Below are positions 23,482 through 32,617 of a stretch of 35,309 nt of DNA, in pieces. Source of the DNA: Betaproteobacteria bacterium (GTDB taxonomy: Bacteria > Pseudomonadota > Gammaproteobacteria > Burkholderiales > Casimicrobiaceae); assembly GCA_003153475.1 (NCBI GenBank), contig PLYT01000101.1:224-35532 (forward strand), in the 5' to 3' direction. The notes below the pieces were generated by a model that was not told the origin of the DNA, did not search any database, and saw only the letters and a list, made by a program, of their open reading frames with translations. Each line of letters opens with the position of its first letter. The first letter of the stretch is position 1. The position numbers were made by a program, and so were the translations under genes.

Positions 23482-25533
23482 ATGGCGAAATTCGCCACCA
23501 CCCATATTCGAACGCTGGCACTGGTCGGGCACGGCGCATCGGGCAAGACGACGCTCGCCGAAGCGCTGCTGCACAAGGCAGGGGCGATCCAATCGGTCGG
23601 AACCGTCGAGCGCGGAACGACGGTCAGCGACTTCGAGCCGCTCGAAAAGACCTGGCAGCATTCGCTGCGATCCTCGGTGCTTCACCTGGAGACGGGGGAC
23701 ACGCGCGTGCATATCATCGACACGCCGGGGTTTCCCGATTTCATCGGCCAGGCGATCGGCGCGCTCGCTGCCGTCGAGACGGCCGCGGTCGTCATCAACG
23801 CGACGGCGGGCATCGAGATGATCGCGTCGCGGATGATGGAGTGGGCCGCTGCGCGCAGGCTTTGCCGGCTGTTGATCGTCAACAAGATCGACGCCGAAAA
23901 CGTCGATTTGCCGGCGATTCTCGCCGCGATCCGCGCGGCGTTCGGCAAGGAGTGCCTGCCGATCAACCTGCCGGCCGGCAACGGCAAGCGCGTCGTCGAT
24001 TGTTTTTTCAACCCTGCCGGCGAAGCCGATTTCTCGTCGGTCGCCGACGCTCACCGCGCGCTGGTCGATCAGGTGGTCGAGGTCGACGAGGAGCTGATGT
24101 CGCTCTACCTCGAGCAGGGCGAGATCGAGCCCGAGCAGCTGCATGCGCCGTTCGAGAAGGCGTTGCGCGAGGGTCATCTCGTTCCGGTGTGCTTCGTATC
24201 GGCGAAAAACGGCGCCGGCGTCGCCGAGCTCCTCGATATCTTCACCAAGTTGCTGCCGAATCCGGCCGAAGGCAACCCGCCGCTGTTCACCAAGGGCGAC
24301 GGCGCGGCGGCCGTCGAATTCCATTCGGAGCCCGATCCGAAAAAGCATGTGCTGGCGCACGTGTTCAAGGTCGTGATGGACCCTTTCGTCGGCAAGCTGG
24401 GTGTCTTCCGCGTCTATCAGGGCACTGTGACCCGCGACACCTCGCTTTTCGTCGGCGACGGACGCAAGCCCTTCAAGGTCGGCCACCTGTTCATGCTCCA
24501 GGGCGGCAAGAACGTCGAGGTCGATGCCGCGGTTCCGGGTGACATCGCCGCCGTCGCCAAGGTCGACGAGATCGAATTCGACCGCGTGCTGCACGATTCG
24601 CACGATGAGGATCACATCCACATGCAGCCGCTCGAATTTCCGACGCCGATGCAGGGCGTAGCACTCCGTCCGAAAAAGCGCGGCGACGAGCAGCGGATCT
24701 GGGAAGTGCTGCACCGGATGATCGCCGAGGATCCGACGCTGGTCGTCGAGCACGATCCGAACAGCAACGAAACGGTGCTGCGGGCGCTGGGCGAGCTGCA
24801 CCTGCGTTCCGTGCTCGAGCGCATGTCGAGCCAGTTCAAGCTCGACATCGAGACGCGGCCGCCGCGCATACCCTACCGCGAGACGATCACGGCGCCGGCC
24901 GACGGCTTCCATCGGCACAAGAAGCAGACCGGCGGCGCCGGTCAGTTCGGCGAGGTGTCGCTGCGCGTGGAGCCGATGGCGCGCGGCACCGGATTCGAAT
25001 TCGTCGATTCGACCAAGGGTGGGGTGATCCCGCACCAGTTCATGCCCGCCGTGCGCAAGGGCGTCGAGCAGGTGCTCGGCAGCGGCGCGATCGCCGGCTT
25101 CCCGATGCACGACGTGCGCGTCGTCGTCTACGACGGCAAGCATCACCCGGTCGATTCGAAGGAAGTCGCGTTCGTCGCGGCCGGCCGCAAGGCCTTTCTC
25201 GACGCGATCGAGAAGGCGCGGCCGATCGTGTTGGAGCCGATCGTCACCGTCGAAGTGATCTGTCCCGACGTGAAGACCGGCGATATCGCGGGCGACCTGT
25301 CGTCGCGGCGCGGCCAGGTGACGGGGACCAAGGGCCTGCAGCCCGGCATCCTTGCCGTCAGCGGTCTCGCGCCGCTGGCCGAGCTCGAAGGCTATTCGGC
25401 GCGCCTGAAGTCGGTGACCGGCGGGCAGGGGAGCTGGACGATGCAACTGTCGCACTACGAGCCGGCTCCGCCCAATCTGCAGCAACAGCTCGCGACCGAA
25501 TACAAGAAGTCGCGCAAGCAGGAAGAAGACTAG
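23482..25533 (+). CDS. Elongation factor G-like GTPase (FusA2/EF-G-like)
   Basis: A 683-residue translational GTPase with all EF-G domains. G1 is [10 protein letters not shown] (residues 17-26), a divergent version of G-H-I-D-A-G-K-T-T. G3 is D-T-P-G-F-P-D-F, where normal EF-G has D-T-P-G-H-V-D-F, so the switch II histidine used in GTP hydrolysis is replaced by phenylalanine. G4 is N-K-I-D. Domain IV is recognisable by [12 protein letters not shown], and it ends in a lysine-rich tail (K-K-S-R-K-Q-E-E-D). The gene stands alone and is not next to rpsL, rpsG or tuf, as the housekeeping fusA would be. It is therefore a paralogue of the EF-G-like class, whose role is not settled. A good ribosome binding site precedes the ATG. 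Confidence 0.92.
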   Translation: MAKFATTHIRTLALVGHGASGKTTLAEALLHKAGAIQSVGTVERGTTVSDFEPLEKTWQHSLRSSVLHLETGDTRVHIIDTPGFPDFIGQAIGALAAVETAAVVINATAGIEMIASRMMEWAAARRLCRLLIVNKIDAENVDLPAILAAIRAAFGKECLPINLPAGNGKRVVDCFFNPAGEADFSSVADAHRALVDQVVEVDEELMSLYLEQGEIEPEQLHAPFEKALREGHLVPVCFVSAKNGAGVAELLDIFTKLLPNPAEGNPPLFTKGDGAAAVEFHSEPDPKKHVLAHVFKVVMDPFVGKLGVFRVYQGTVTRDTSLFVGDGRKPFKVGHLFMLQGGKNVEVDAAVPGDIAAVAKVDEIEFDRVLHDSHDEDHIHMQPLEFPTPMQGVALRPKKRGDEQRIWEVLHRMIAEDPTLVVEHDPNSNETVLRALGELHLRSVLERMSSQFKLDIETRPPRIPYRETITAPADGFHRHKKQTGGAGQFGEVSLRVEPMARGTGFEFVDSTKGGVIPHQFMPAVRKGVEQVLGSGAIAGFPMHDVRVVVYDGKHHPVDSKEVAFVAAGRKAFLDAIEKARPIVLEPIVTVEVICPDVKTGDIAGDLSSRRGQVTGTKGLQPGILAVSGLAPLAELEGYSARLKSVTGGQGSWTMQLSHYEPAPPNLQQQLATEYKKSRKQEED

Positions 25534-25539
25534 TCGACG

Positions 25540-25563
25540 GCCGGCACCGCAATTTGTGCCGGC
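25540..25563 (+). terminator. Hairpin after the EF-G-like gene
   Basis: GCCGGCAC (25540-25547) and GTGCCGGC (25556-25563) form a perfect 8-bp stem with an 8-base AT-rich loop, starting seven bases after the stop codon. There is no T run, so termination is uncertain. Confidence 0.4.
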
Positions 25564-25582
25564 GGGCGGCGACGACTACAAT
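25554..25582 (+). promoter_or_regulatory. Putative sigma-70 promoter of the yqgE-ruvX-pyr operon
   Basis: TTGTGC (25554-25559) and TACAAT (25577-25582) are 17 bases apart; the -10 matches 5 of 6. This would give a leader of about 130 bases before yqgE. The -35 overlaps the 3' arm of the hairpin after the upstream gene. Confidence 0.45.
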
Positions 25583-25668
25583 TACGTCCATGAGCTACCC
25601 GGCAGCGGGCTCCGAAGCGGGGGACGGCGGCACGCAGATGCCGCGCCGGCGCTGGAGCGTCGCGCGAG

Positions 25669-25703
25669 GCCCGGCGCTCGAGTCCGGGCGCGGAGGAGCC
25701 CGG
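25669..25703 (+). other. Leader with two mutually exclusive GC hairpins before yqgE
   Basis: CCGGGC at 25684-25689 can pair with GCCCGG at 25669-25674 or with GCCCGG at 25698-25703, but not both. The segment ends 17 bases before the yqgE ATG. Six-base GC matches are easily found by chance in this DNA, so the call is tentative. Confidence 0.3.
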
Positions 25704-25720
25704 CGCCGCAAGGTAACCGC

Positions 25721-26299
25721 ATGGGCTACCGCATGGGTGAATCGCGGGTCAATCTGACCCATCACTTCCTGATCGCCATGCCCAGCATGGCCGATCCGCA
25801 TTTCGCGCATACGCTGATCTACGTCTGCGAGCACAACGAAAAGGGTGCGCTCGGCATTGTGATCAACAAGCCGATCGACATGACACTCTCCTCCCTGTTC
25901 GAGCAAATCCAGGTGCCGCTCGGCGATTCCGATCTGCGCGCCGCGCCCGTGCACTATGGCGGCCCGGTTCAGATCGACCGCGGCTTCGTTCTGCACCGGC
26001 CGCTCGGCAGCTGGCAGTCGACGTTGGCGATCAGCGACGAGCTCGGGCTGACGACGTCGAAGGACATCCTCGAAGCGGTCGGACACGGCGAAGGCCCGCA
26101 GGATGTGCTGGTCTCGCTCGGCTACGCCGGCTGGTCGGCCGACCAGCTCGAGCAGGAGATCGCACAGAATGCCTGGCTCACCGTCGAGGCCGACCCCGAC
26201 GTGATGTTCGCGCTGCCGGCCGAAACCCGCCTGTCGGCGGCGATGAAGCTGCTCGGAATCGATTTTTCCCGCCTGTCCGACGCGGTCGGGCACGCGTGA
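25721..26299 (+). CDS. yqgE: YqgE/AlgH family protein (DUF179)
   Basis: With the ATG at 25721 this has 192 residues. The conserved part begins at [12 protein letters not shown]; other family marks are [10 protein letters not shown] and [16 protein letters not shown] second in-frame ATG at 25733 is equally possible and closer to the usual start. The biochemical role of the family is unknown; in Pseudomonas AlgH was named for an effect on alginate regulation. The gene almost always precedes ruvX, as here, and its stop overlaps the ruvX start by four bases (GTGA), which points to translational coupling. Confidence 0.92.
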   Translation: MGYRMGESRVNLTHHFLIAMPSMADPHFAHTLIYVCEHNEKGALGIVINKPIDMTLSSLFEQIQVPLGDSDLRAAPVHYGGPVQIDRGFVLHRPLGSWQSTLAISDELGLTTSKDILEAVGHGEGPQDVLVSLGYAGWSADQLEQEIAQNAWLTVEADPDVMFALPAETRLSAAMKLLGIDFSRLSDAVGHA

Positions 26300-26754
26300 G
26301 CCTGGCGGCGACCTTGCGGCCGCCCGTTGCGCGCGCCGGGACGATTCTCGCATTCGACTTCGGCACCCGGCGCATCGGCGTCGCCGTCGGCGAAACGGCG
26401 CTCGGGCTCGCGCATCCGCTGGCAACGATCGCTGGGCATAGCGACGAGGACCGTCTGGCAGGAATCGCGTCGCTGGTTGCCGAATGGCAGCCCGCCATGC
26501 TTGTCGTCGGGTTGCCGACGCACGCCGACGGAACGCCTCACGCGATGACGGCGCGCGCGCGGGAATTCGCGCGACGCCTCGAGGCCCGTTTCCAGCTTGC
26601 GGTCGAGCTGGTCGACGAACGCTACACGACCGAAGCCGCGGCAGCGGCGCTGTCAAACGCCGGCGTCGACGAGCGCGGGCACAAACTGGTCCGCGACCAG
26701 GTCGCGGCGCAGATCATCCTGCAGGCCTATCTTGACCAGCGCGCCCACGCCTGA
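26296..26754 (+). CDS. ruvX: RuvX/YqgF, RNase H-fold resolvase-like nuclease
   Basis: The 152-residue product has the RNase H-like core: the first acidic strand [10 protein letters not shown], the L-V-V-G-L-P-T strand, D-E-R-Y-T-T with its conserved acidic pair, and the final V-R-D-Q-V-A-A segment. The family acts in 16S rRNA 5'-end maturation in E. coli and has a Holliday junction resolvase-like fold. The start is GTG at 26296, overlapping the yqgE stop by four bases. Its own end overlaps the probable TTG start of pyrR by 23 bases. Confidence 0.93.
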   Translation: MSLAATLRPPVARAGTILAFDFGTRRIGVAVGETALGLAHPLATIAGHSDEDRLAGIASLVAEWQPAMLVVGLPTHADGTPHAMTARAREFARRLEARFQLAVELVDERYTTEAAAAALSNAGVDERGHKLVRDQVAAQIILQAYLDQRAHA

Positions 26755-27277
26755 ACTGGCTGGCAATGGCCTGCCGGACGCCGAGGCGACGATCGCCGCG
26801 CTGGCGGAGAAGATGGCCATTGCCATCGCCTACGACGCCAAGCTGGTCGGCATCTATTCGGGAGGCGCATGGCTTGCCGAGCGCCTTGCCGAGATCCTGC
26901 CCGGCGAGCATCCGGTGGGGTTCATCGACGTCTCGTTCTATCGCGACGACTACAGCAAGAAGGGCTTGCGTGCCAAGGTTGCCACCACGACCTTGCCGTT
27001 CGAAGTGGGCAACAGCCGCATCGTGCTGGTCGACGACGTACTCTATACGGGACGCTCGGTCCGGGCGGCAATCAACGAGCTGTTCGACTACGGGCGGCCG
27101 GAGTCGATCGAGCTCGCGGTGCTGATCGATCGCGGCGGGCGCGAGCTGCCGATCGAAGCGACCTACGTCGGCGCCCGGGTGGCCGTCGCTCGCGATTCGT
27201 CGGTCGTGCTGCAGCGGCATCTGGACCGCCGCTTCGAATTGTCGGCGGAGCCACTCGAAAGCGCGCCCGGTGCGTAA
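26732..27277 (+). CDS. pyrR: PyrR, bifunctional pyrimidine regulator/uracil phosphoribosyltransferase-like
   Basis: The PRPP-binding signature [12 protein letters not shown] is clear, as is D-V-S-F-Y-R-D-D-Y upstream of it. The frame stays open far back into ruvX. I chose TTG at 26732 because it gives 181 residues, near the family size, and because the next ATG (26814) would cut into the conserved first helix. In Firmicutes PyrR binds pyr mRNA leaders and causes attenuation when UMP is high; many Gram-negative PyrR proteins are less well understood. It overlaps ruvX by 23 bases and pyrB by eight, so there is no room for a leader directly before pyrB. Confidence 0.9.
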   Translation: MTSAPTPELAGNGLPDAEATIAALAEKMAIAIAYDAKLVGIYSGGAWLAERLAEILPGEHPVGFIDVSFYRDDYSKKGLRAKVATTTLPFEVGNSRIVLVDDVLYTGRSVRAAINELFDYGRPESIELAVLIDRGGRELPIEATYVGARVAVARDSSVVLQRHLDRRFELSAEPLESAPGA

Positions 27278-28229
27278 CCCGCAGCTCAACGGCGACGGCG
27301 AGTTGCAGCACCTGCTGACGCTGGAAGGACTGCCCGCTCCGGTCATCGATCGCATCCTCGATACCGCGCTGCCGTTCGTGTCGATTGCGGAGCGCGACGT
27401 CAAGAAGGTGCCGCTGCTGCGCGGCAAGACCGTTTTCAACCTGTTCTTCGAGAACAGCACGCGCACGCGCACCACGTTCGAGATCGCCGCCAAGCGATTG
27501 TCCGCGGACGTGATCAACCTCAACATCGGCGTGTCGTCGACCAGCAAGGGCGAGACATTGCTGGACACGATCGACAACCTGGTCGCGATGAACGCCGACA
27601 TGTTCGTCGTGCGTCATGCGCAGAGCGGTGCCGCGCACCTGATCGCCCAGCATCTGTCCGCGACCGAGCGTCCGCACATCCACGTGATCAACGCCGGCGA
27701 CGGTCGGCACGCGCATCCTACGCAGGGCCTGCTCGACCTGTTCACGATCCGTCACTACAAGAAGGAATTCCACGGACTGACGGTCGCGATCGTCGGCGAC
27801 TTGCTGCATTCGCGCGTGGCGCGCTCGCTGATCCACGGCCTGACGACGCTGGGGACGACCGAGGTGCGGGTGATCGGGCCTCAGACGCTGCTGCCGGCCG
27901 CGGTGGAGAGTATGGGCGTGCGCGTGTTCCACGATATGCGCGCCGGTCTGGGCGGCGCCGACGTGGTCGTCATGCTGCGTCTTCAGAGCGAGCGCATGAA
28001 AGGTGCGTTGCTGCCATCGGCGGGCGAGTACTTCAAGCACTACGGCCTGACGGTGGAAAAGCTGGCGCTGGCCAAGCCGGATGCAATCGTCATGCATCCG
28101 GGGCCGATGAATCGCGGCGTCGAGATCGATTCCGCCGTCGCCGACGGCGCGCATTCGGTGATCCTGCCGCAGGTGACGTTCGGCATCGCGGTGCGGATGG
28201 CGGTGATGAGCATGCTGGCGGCCAATTGA
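27270..28229 (+). CDS. pyrB: Aspartate carbamoyltransferase, catalytic subunit
   Basis: A 319-residue enzyme that joins carbamoyl phosphate and aspartate, the second step of pyrimidine synthesis. The carbamoyl phosphate motif S-T-R-T-R is at 63-67, inside [13 protein letters not shown]. The H-P-T-Q-G-L-L-D segment near 150 and the H-P-G-P-M-N-R-G motif near the C-terminus are also present. The start is GTG at 27270, inside the end of pyrR. No pyrI regulatory subunit gene is near; instead the pseudo-dihydroorotase gene follows, as in bacteria with the larger PyrB-PyrC' dodecamer. Confidence 0.96.
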   Translation: MRNPQLNGDGELQHLLTLEGLPAPVIDRILDTALPFVSIAERDVKKVPLLRGKTVFNLFFENSTRTRTTFEIAAKRLSADVINLNIGVSSTSKGETLLDTIDNLVAMNADMFVVRHAQSGAAHLIAQHLSATERPHIHVINAGDGRHAHPTQGLLDLFTIRHYKKEFHGLTVAIVGDLLHSRVARSLIHGLTTLGTTEVRVIGPQTLLPAAVESMGVRVFHDMRAGLGGADVVVMLRLQSERMKGALLPSAGEYFKHYGLTVEKLALAKPDAIVMHPGPMNRGVEIDSAVADGAHSVILPQVTFGIAVRMAVMSMLAAN

Positions 28230-28252
28230 CCGGCGTCGCGACGAGCGCTCCG

Positions 28253-29548
28253 ATGAACATCGAGATCAGGAATGGACGTCTGATCGACCCGCGGCATGGC
28301 GTCGACAGCAAGACTGCGCTCTTCGTCTCCGCCGGGCGGATCGCCGCGGTCGGCGGCGCGCCGGCGGGCTGGCGCGCCAACAGGATCATCGATGCGGCCG
28401 GATGCGTCGTCTGTCCTGGCCTGATCGACCTCGCGGCGCGACTGCGCGAGCCGGGCTTCGAATACATGGCCACGCTGGAATCGGAAATGGACGCCGCGAT
28501 TGCGGGAGGGGTGACCAGCCTCGCCTGTCCGCCCGACACTGATCCGGCGCTGGACGAGCCCGGGCTGGTCGAAATGCTCAAGCATCGCGCCCGATCGCTC
28601 AACCAGGCGCACGTCTATCCGGTCGGCGCGCTGACCGTCGGGCTCAAGGGCGAGAACCTCACCGAAATGGGCGAGCTGACCGAGGCCGGCTGCGTCGCCT
28701 TCTCGCATGCCGACGCGCCGCTCGCCGATACGCAGGTGCTGCGCCGCGCGCTGCAGTACGCGGCAACGTTCGACTATCGGGTCTGGTTGCGGCCGCAGGA
28801 TGCCTATCTTGCGCGCGGCGGCGTCGCGCACGACGGCGAGGTCGCCACGCGGCTCGGCCTGGCCTCGATCCCGGCCTCGGCGGAGATCATCGCGCTGGAC
28901 ACGATCCTGGCCCTGGCGACGGAAACGGGCGCGCGCGTGCATATCGCGCGACTGTCGACGCACGAGGGCGTGGCGCGCGTGCGCGCCGCGAAGCGCGCCG
29001 GCCTCAAGCTGACTTGCGATGTCGCCGTTCATCACGTCCATCTTTGCGACATCGACATCGGCTGGTTCGATGCGCAATGCCATCTGGTGCCGCCGCTGCG
29101 CGGCGTTCGCGACCGCGACGCCCTGCGCGCAGGGCTTGCCGACGGCACGATAGACGCGATCTGCTCCGATCATGCGCCGGTCGACGACGACAGCAAGCAG
29201 CTGCCGTTCGCCGAGGCCGAGCCGGGCGCGATCGGTCTCGAGTTGCTGCTGCCGCTGACACTCAAATGGGCGCACGAAGCCAGGATCGCGCTGCCTGCGG
29301 CGCTCGCCCGCATCACGACCGAGCCGGCGCGGGTGCTCGGCATCGACGCCGGGCATCTCGGGCCCGGCGCCGCCGCCGATATCTGCATCGTCGCCCTCGA
29401 CGAGGCGTGGACCGTCACGCGTGAGACGCTCAAGAGCCAGGGCAAGAACACGCCGTTCCTGGGCCTCGAGCTTGCCGGCCGGGTACGCCATACGCTGGTC
29501 GACGGACAAGTGGTGTACGAATCGGCTGCTCGGCGGGAAGGAGCGTAA
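28253..29548 (+). CDS. pyrC': Dihydroorotase homologue, probably inactive (PyrC')
   Basis: The fold and length (431 residues) are those of class I dihydroorotases, but the metal site is gone. The D-x-H-x-H-L-R-E-P-G motif reads D59-L-A61-A-R63-L-R-E-P-G, so both zinc-binding histidines are lost. The later S-D-H-A-P-V keeps the aspartate but not the usual following histidine, and no H-C-E-D segment is seen. In Pseudomonas such a protein has no dihydroorotase activity but is needed to assemble aspartate carbamoyltransferase; I infer the same here. I used the ATG at 28253, where family-like sequence begins. A TTG at 28226 overlaps the pyrB stop (TTGA) and would add nine residues. A true pyrC must lie elsewhere. 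Confidence 0.9.
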   Translation: MNIEIRNGRLIDPRHGVDSKTALFVSAGRIAAVGGAPAGWRANRIIDAAGCVVCPGLIDLAARLREPGFEYMATLESEMDAAIAGGVTSLACPPDTDPALDEPGLVEMLKHRARSLNQAHVYPVGALTVGLKGENLTEMGELTEAGCVAFSHADAPLADTQVLRRALQYAATFDYRVWLRPQDAYLARGGVAHDGEVATRLGLASIPASAEIIALDTILALATETGARVHIARLSTHEGVARVRAAKRAGLKLTCDVAVHHVHLCDIDIGWFDAQCHLVPPLRGVRDRDALRAGLADGTIDAICSDHAPVDDDSKQLPFAEAEPGAIGLELLLPLTLKWAHEARIALPAALARITTEPARVLGIDAGHLGPGAAADICIVALDEAWTVTRETLKSQGKNTPFLGLELAGRVRHTLVDGQVVYESAARREGA

Positions 29549-29619
29549 TAGGTCGTCGCCCGCTGGTATCATTGCGCGCCTCTTCTTCCACATGCGCCGT
29601 GCGGTCCTTCAACAAGCCG

Positions 29620-30417
29620 ATGCCCGACTATCTGCACGCTCTCGAACAGCAATCGATCCACGTCATTCGCGAGGCCCACGCGCGGCTGAAGCCGCTGGCG
29701 ATGCTGTGGTCGCTGGGCAAGGATTCGAACACGATGCTCTGGCTCGTCCGCAAGGCATTTCTCGGACGCGTGCCGTTCCCGGTGATGTTGCTCGATACGG
29801 GCAACGAGTTTCCCGAAGTCTACGAATTCCGCGACCGCCTGCTGGCCGAATGGGGCCTTGATTACGTCAACGCCGCCTGTCCTCCGATAGAGGCAACCGA
29901 TGCGACGCTGCCGCCTGCTGCGCGCGCCGCGGCGCGCAAGACGCTGGGCCTGAAAGCGATCATCGCCGAGCGGGGTTTTCGCGGGATCCTGCTCGGCATC
30001 CGCCGCGACGAGCAGCTGATCCGCGGCAAGGAGCGCGTCTTCAGTCCGCGCCGGCCCGACGGAAGCTGGGATTTCCGCAACCAGCCTGCCGAATTCTGGG
30101 ACCACTATCAAACCGATTTTCCGGCCGACGTGCATGTGCGCGTCCATCCGCTGCTGGCATGGACTGAGCTCGACATCTGGCGTTACGTGGAGCGCGAGCG
30201 CATCCCGGTTTGCGAGCTCTATTTTGCCCGCGGCGGCAAGCGTTACCGCTCGCTCGGCGAATCCGACATCACGTTCCCGATCGAGTCCGATGCGGCGACG
30301 ATTCCGGAAATCATCGCGGAGCTCGAACGGACGCGGCAAAGCGAGCGCGCCGGCCGCGCGATGGATCACGAGCGTGAAGACACGTTCGAACGCTTGCGTG
30401 CCGCCGGCTACATGTGA
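29620..30417 (+). CDS. CysD-like sulfate adenylyltransferase small subunit (divergent)
   Basis: This PP-loop ATP pyrophosphatase has 265 residues from the ATG at 29620; the frame extends back to a TTG at 29572. The nucleotide loop is S-L-G-K-D-S (31-36), where ordinary CysD has S-I-G-K-D-S. The G-K-E-R-V-F-S, W-T-E-L-D-I-W and final E-R-L-R-A-A-G-Y-M segments follow the CysD plan. It is about 35 residues shorter than typical CysD: the loop after the C-E-L-Y-F strand is missing, and G-C-W-P-L-T-G is replaced by G-E-S-D-I-T-F. With CysN it should make APS from ATP and sulfate. Its stop overlaps the next start codon by one base, so the two are coupled. Confidence 0.85.
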   Translation: MPDYLHALEQQSIHVIREAHARLKPLAMLWSLGKDSNTMLWLVRKAFLGRVPFPVMLLDTGNEFPEVYEFRDRLLAEWGLDYVNAACPPIEATDATLPPAARAAARKTLGLKAIIAERGFRGILLGIRRDEQLIRGKERVFSPRRPDGSWDFRNQPAEFWDHYQTDFPADVHVRVHPLLAWTELDIWRYVERERIPVCELYFARGGKRYRSLGESDITFPIESDAATIPEIIAELERTRQSERAGRAMDHEREDTFERLRAAGYM

Positions 30418-32270
30418 TGGAGCGCGCGGCCCCACTGGTGCTCGTGCTCGCCGGCCACGTCGATCACGGCAAGTCGTCGCTGCTGGGGCGGCTGCTGCAT
30501 GAGCTCGATCTGTTGCCCGCAGGCAAGGCCGAGGAGCTGGCGGCGATGTCGACCCGGCGCGGCGTCCCCCTCGAATGGTCGTTTGTGCTCGACGGCTTTC
30601 AGGCCGAGCGCGACCAGGCGATTACGCTGGACACGACGCGCGTCAGGCTAAAGACACCGAATCGCGAATTCGTCGTCATCGATGCGCCGGGGCACAAGGA
30701 GCTGCTGAAAAACATGATCGGCGGCGCATCGGCCGCGGCGGCGGCGCTGCTGGTGCTCGATGTTCAGGCCGGCAGCGAGGAGCAGACGCTTCGCCATGCC
30801 TATCTGCTGAAGCTGCTGGGCATTCGTGCGCTGCTGGTCGCGATCAACAAGATGGACCTGCCCGGTTACGCCGAAGCCGCTTTCGAAGCGCGCGCGAGGG
30901 AGGTCACTGCTGCTCTGGCGAGAATCGGCATCGAACCCATCGCCATCGTCCCGGTGTCGGCAAGGGACGGCGCCAACCTGCGCGAGCGCGGCGCGATGCC
31001 CGGCTGGTACAGGGGCCCGTCGCTGGTCGCCGCGCTCGAAGCGCTGCCTGCCGCCACCCCTGATCGCGTTTTGCCTCTGCGCATGCCGGTACAGGACGTC
31101 TACCGCCATGGCGAGCGACGCGTGCTCGCCGGTCGCCTCGATTCGGGTCGCATGGCGGTCGGCGACGAGCTGGTATTTTCGCCGTCGGGACGCACCGGCA
31201 AGGTCGCCGAGCTCCTGTCGTGGCCGGGACCGGCGCAGGATGCCGTGGAGGCCGGCGACAACGCGTCCGTCGTGCTCGATCGGCCGCTGGTCGTCGAGCG
31301 CGGCGACGTCGCCAGTCATCATGAGCACGCACCGAAGCTGACGGCGGTATTCGACGCCGAAATCTTCTGGCTGTCGGCAACGCCGCTGGTTCCGGGTCGC
31401 GAGCTGACGATGCAGCTGGGACCGCGAGCCGCGGCGGTGCGCGTGCAGGCGATCCGCCATCGTATCGACGTAGCGACGCTGGCGCCCGAGCTGGCGGGCA
31501 CCATCGCTGCCGGAGAAATCGCCAGCGTGACTTTGCGCGCGCATGAATTGATCGCGGTCGACGATTTTGCGGCGATGCCGGCAACCGGGCGTTTCGTGCT
31601 GCGCGACGCCTATGTCACCGTCGGCGGAGGGATCGTCGATGCCAGTGGCTACCCCGACCATCGGGCGATGCCTGACCGTGCGCGGAATCTTACGCCGATG
31701 CGCCACCAGGTGACCGAGACCGAGCGCGCCTCGCGTTTCGGGCACGCCGGGGCGGTCATCTGGCTGACAGGCTTATCGGCGTCGGGGAAGTCGACGTTGG
31801 CGATGGCGCTGGAGCGGCGCCTGTTCGACGGCGGCTACGCGACGTTCGTGCTCGATGGCGACAACGTGCGGCGCGGCTTGAATGCCAACCTCGGCTTCTC
31901 GCCCGAAGACAGGCAGGAAAACATCCGCCGCGTCGGCGAGGCGGCGGCACTGTTCGCCGAAGCGGGATTCGTCTGCATCACGGCGTTCATCTCGCCTTAT
32001 TGCGACGACCGGCGCCGCGCGCGCGCCGCGGTGGCCAAAGGGCACTTCCTCGAGGTCTACGTCAAGGCCGACCTTGCCGCGTGCGAGGCGCGCGACCCCA
32101 AAGGCCTTTACCGGCGCGCGCGCGAAGGCGAGCTCAAGGGCTTTACCGGCATCGACAGTCCTTACGAAGAACCCGAGGCGCCCGACCTGATTGTCGATAC
32201 GATGCAAGAGAACATCGCGGCCTGCGTCGACAAGCTGATCGAATTCGTCGCGGCCCGTTGCCGCGTCTAG
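30417..32270 (+). CDS. CysN-like GTPase fused to APS kinase (CysNC), divergent
   Basis: A 617-residue fusion. The GTPase part has G1 G-H-V-D-H-G-K-S (13-20), D-G-F-Q-A-E-R-D-Q-A-I-T-L-D, G3 D-A-P-G-H (89-93) followed by K-E-L-L-K-N-M-I, and G4 N-K-M-D (144-147). Typical CysN has D-T-P-G-H-E-Q-Y-T-R-N-M, so the switch II of this protein looks more like EF-1-alpha. Beta-barrel domains follow to about 430. The APS kinase domain starts near 445 with P-loop G-L-S-A-S-G-K-S-T (452-460), then D-G-D-N-V-R and F-I-S-P-Y, all consistent with activity. Product: PAPS from APS. The start is ATG 30417, or GTG 30414 just before it, both overlapping the cysD-like stop. Confidence 0.87.
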   Translation: MERAAPLVLVLAGHVDHGKSSLLGRLLHELDLLPAGKAEELAAMSTRRGVPLEWSFVLDGFQAERDQAITLDTTRVRLKTPNREFVVIDAPGHKELLKNMIGGASAAAAALLVLDVQAGSEEQTLRHAYLLKLLGIRALLVAINKMDLPGYAEAAFEARAREVTAALARIGIEPIAIVPVSARDGANLRERGAMPGWYRGPSLVAALEALPAATPDRVLPLRMPVQDVYRHGERRVLAGRLDSGRMAVGDELVFSPSGRTGKVAELLSWPGPAQDAVEAGDNASVVLDRPLVVERGDVASHHEHAPKLTAVFDAEIFWLSATPLVPGRELTMQLGPRAAAVRVQAIRHRIDVATLAPELAGTIAAGEIASVTLRAHELIAVDDFAAMPATGRFVLRDAYVTVGGGIVDASGYPDHRAMPDRARNLTPMRHQVTETERASRFGHAGAVIWLTGLSASGKSTLAMALERRLFDGGYATFVLDGDNVRRGLNANLGFSPEDRQENIRRVGEAAALFAEAGFVCITAFISPYCDDRRRARAAVAKGHFLEVYVKADLAACEARDPKGLYRRAREGELKGFTGIDSPYEEPEAPDLIVDTMQENIAACVDKLIEFVAARCRV

Positions 32271-32291
32271 CGCCCGGGCTGCTACCGCTTC

Positions 32292-32537
32292 CTACATCGC
32301 TCCGCCCTTTGGCGGAATGTAGATGCTGCTGCCGCGATTCAACATGTCATCGATTCCTTCCTTGCTCGTCAGGCCCTTGACATTGGCCGTGGTGCTGCCG
32401 TCGCGCACCGGCAAGCGGCTGCCGGTGACATAAGCCTTGTCGTCCTGGGACTCGCCAGTCGGCGGAGTGGACGCCGTTGCGCAGCCGAAAAGCGCGGCGA
32501 CCGCAACTGCGCCAAGGATCGTGTTGTAGCGATTCAT
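32292..32537 (-). CDS. Small putative lipoprotein, function unknown
   Basis: The 81-residue product has an N-terminal signal with a lipobox A-L-F-G-C, so cleavage before C19 and lipid attachment are expected; no aspartate follows at +2, which fits outer-membrane sorting. The mature part is short and hydrophilic, with A-Y-V-T-G-S-R-L-P-V-R-D in the middle and a C-terminal I-Y-I-P-P-K-G-G. Similar short lipoproteins occur in betaproteobacteria, to my recollection, without a known role. It is convergent to cysNC with a 21-base gap. The remaining 80 bases to the next gene hold nothing I can call. Confidence 0.75.
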   Translation of the reverse strand: MNRYNTILGAVAVAALFGCATASTPPTGESQDDKAYVTGSRLPVRDGSTTANVKGLTSKEGIDDMLNRGSSIYIPPKGGAM

Positions 32538-32617
32538 TTCGACACCCCGTTTATGCCGCAGGCGCGGCGAAACCGGAGTCTATCCGAGCTTGGTCGGCGG
32601 CGCGACCCCCCGGAACC

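Noticed and set aside
25554-25757. A possible small protein (67 codons, internal ATG at 25590) in the yqgE leader
   Set aside because: No ribosome binding site, Arg-rich low-complexity translation, and overlap with the yqgE start. A leader peptide cannot be wholly excluded but is not supported.
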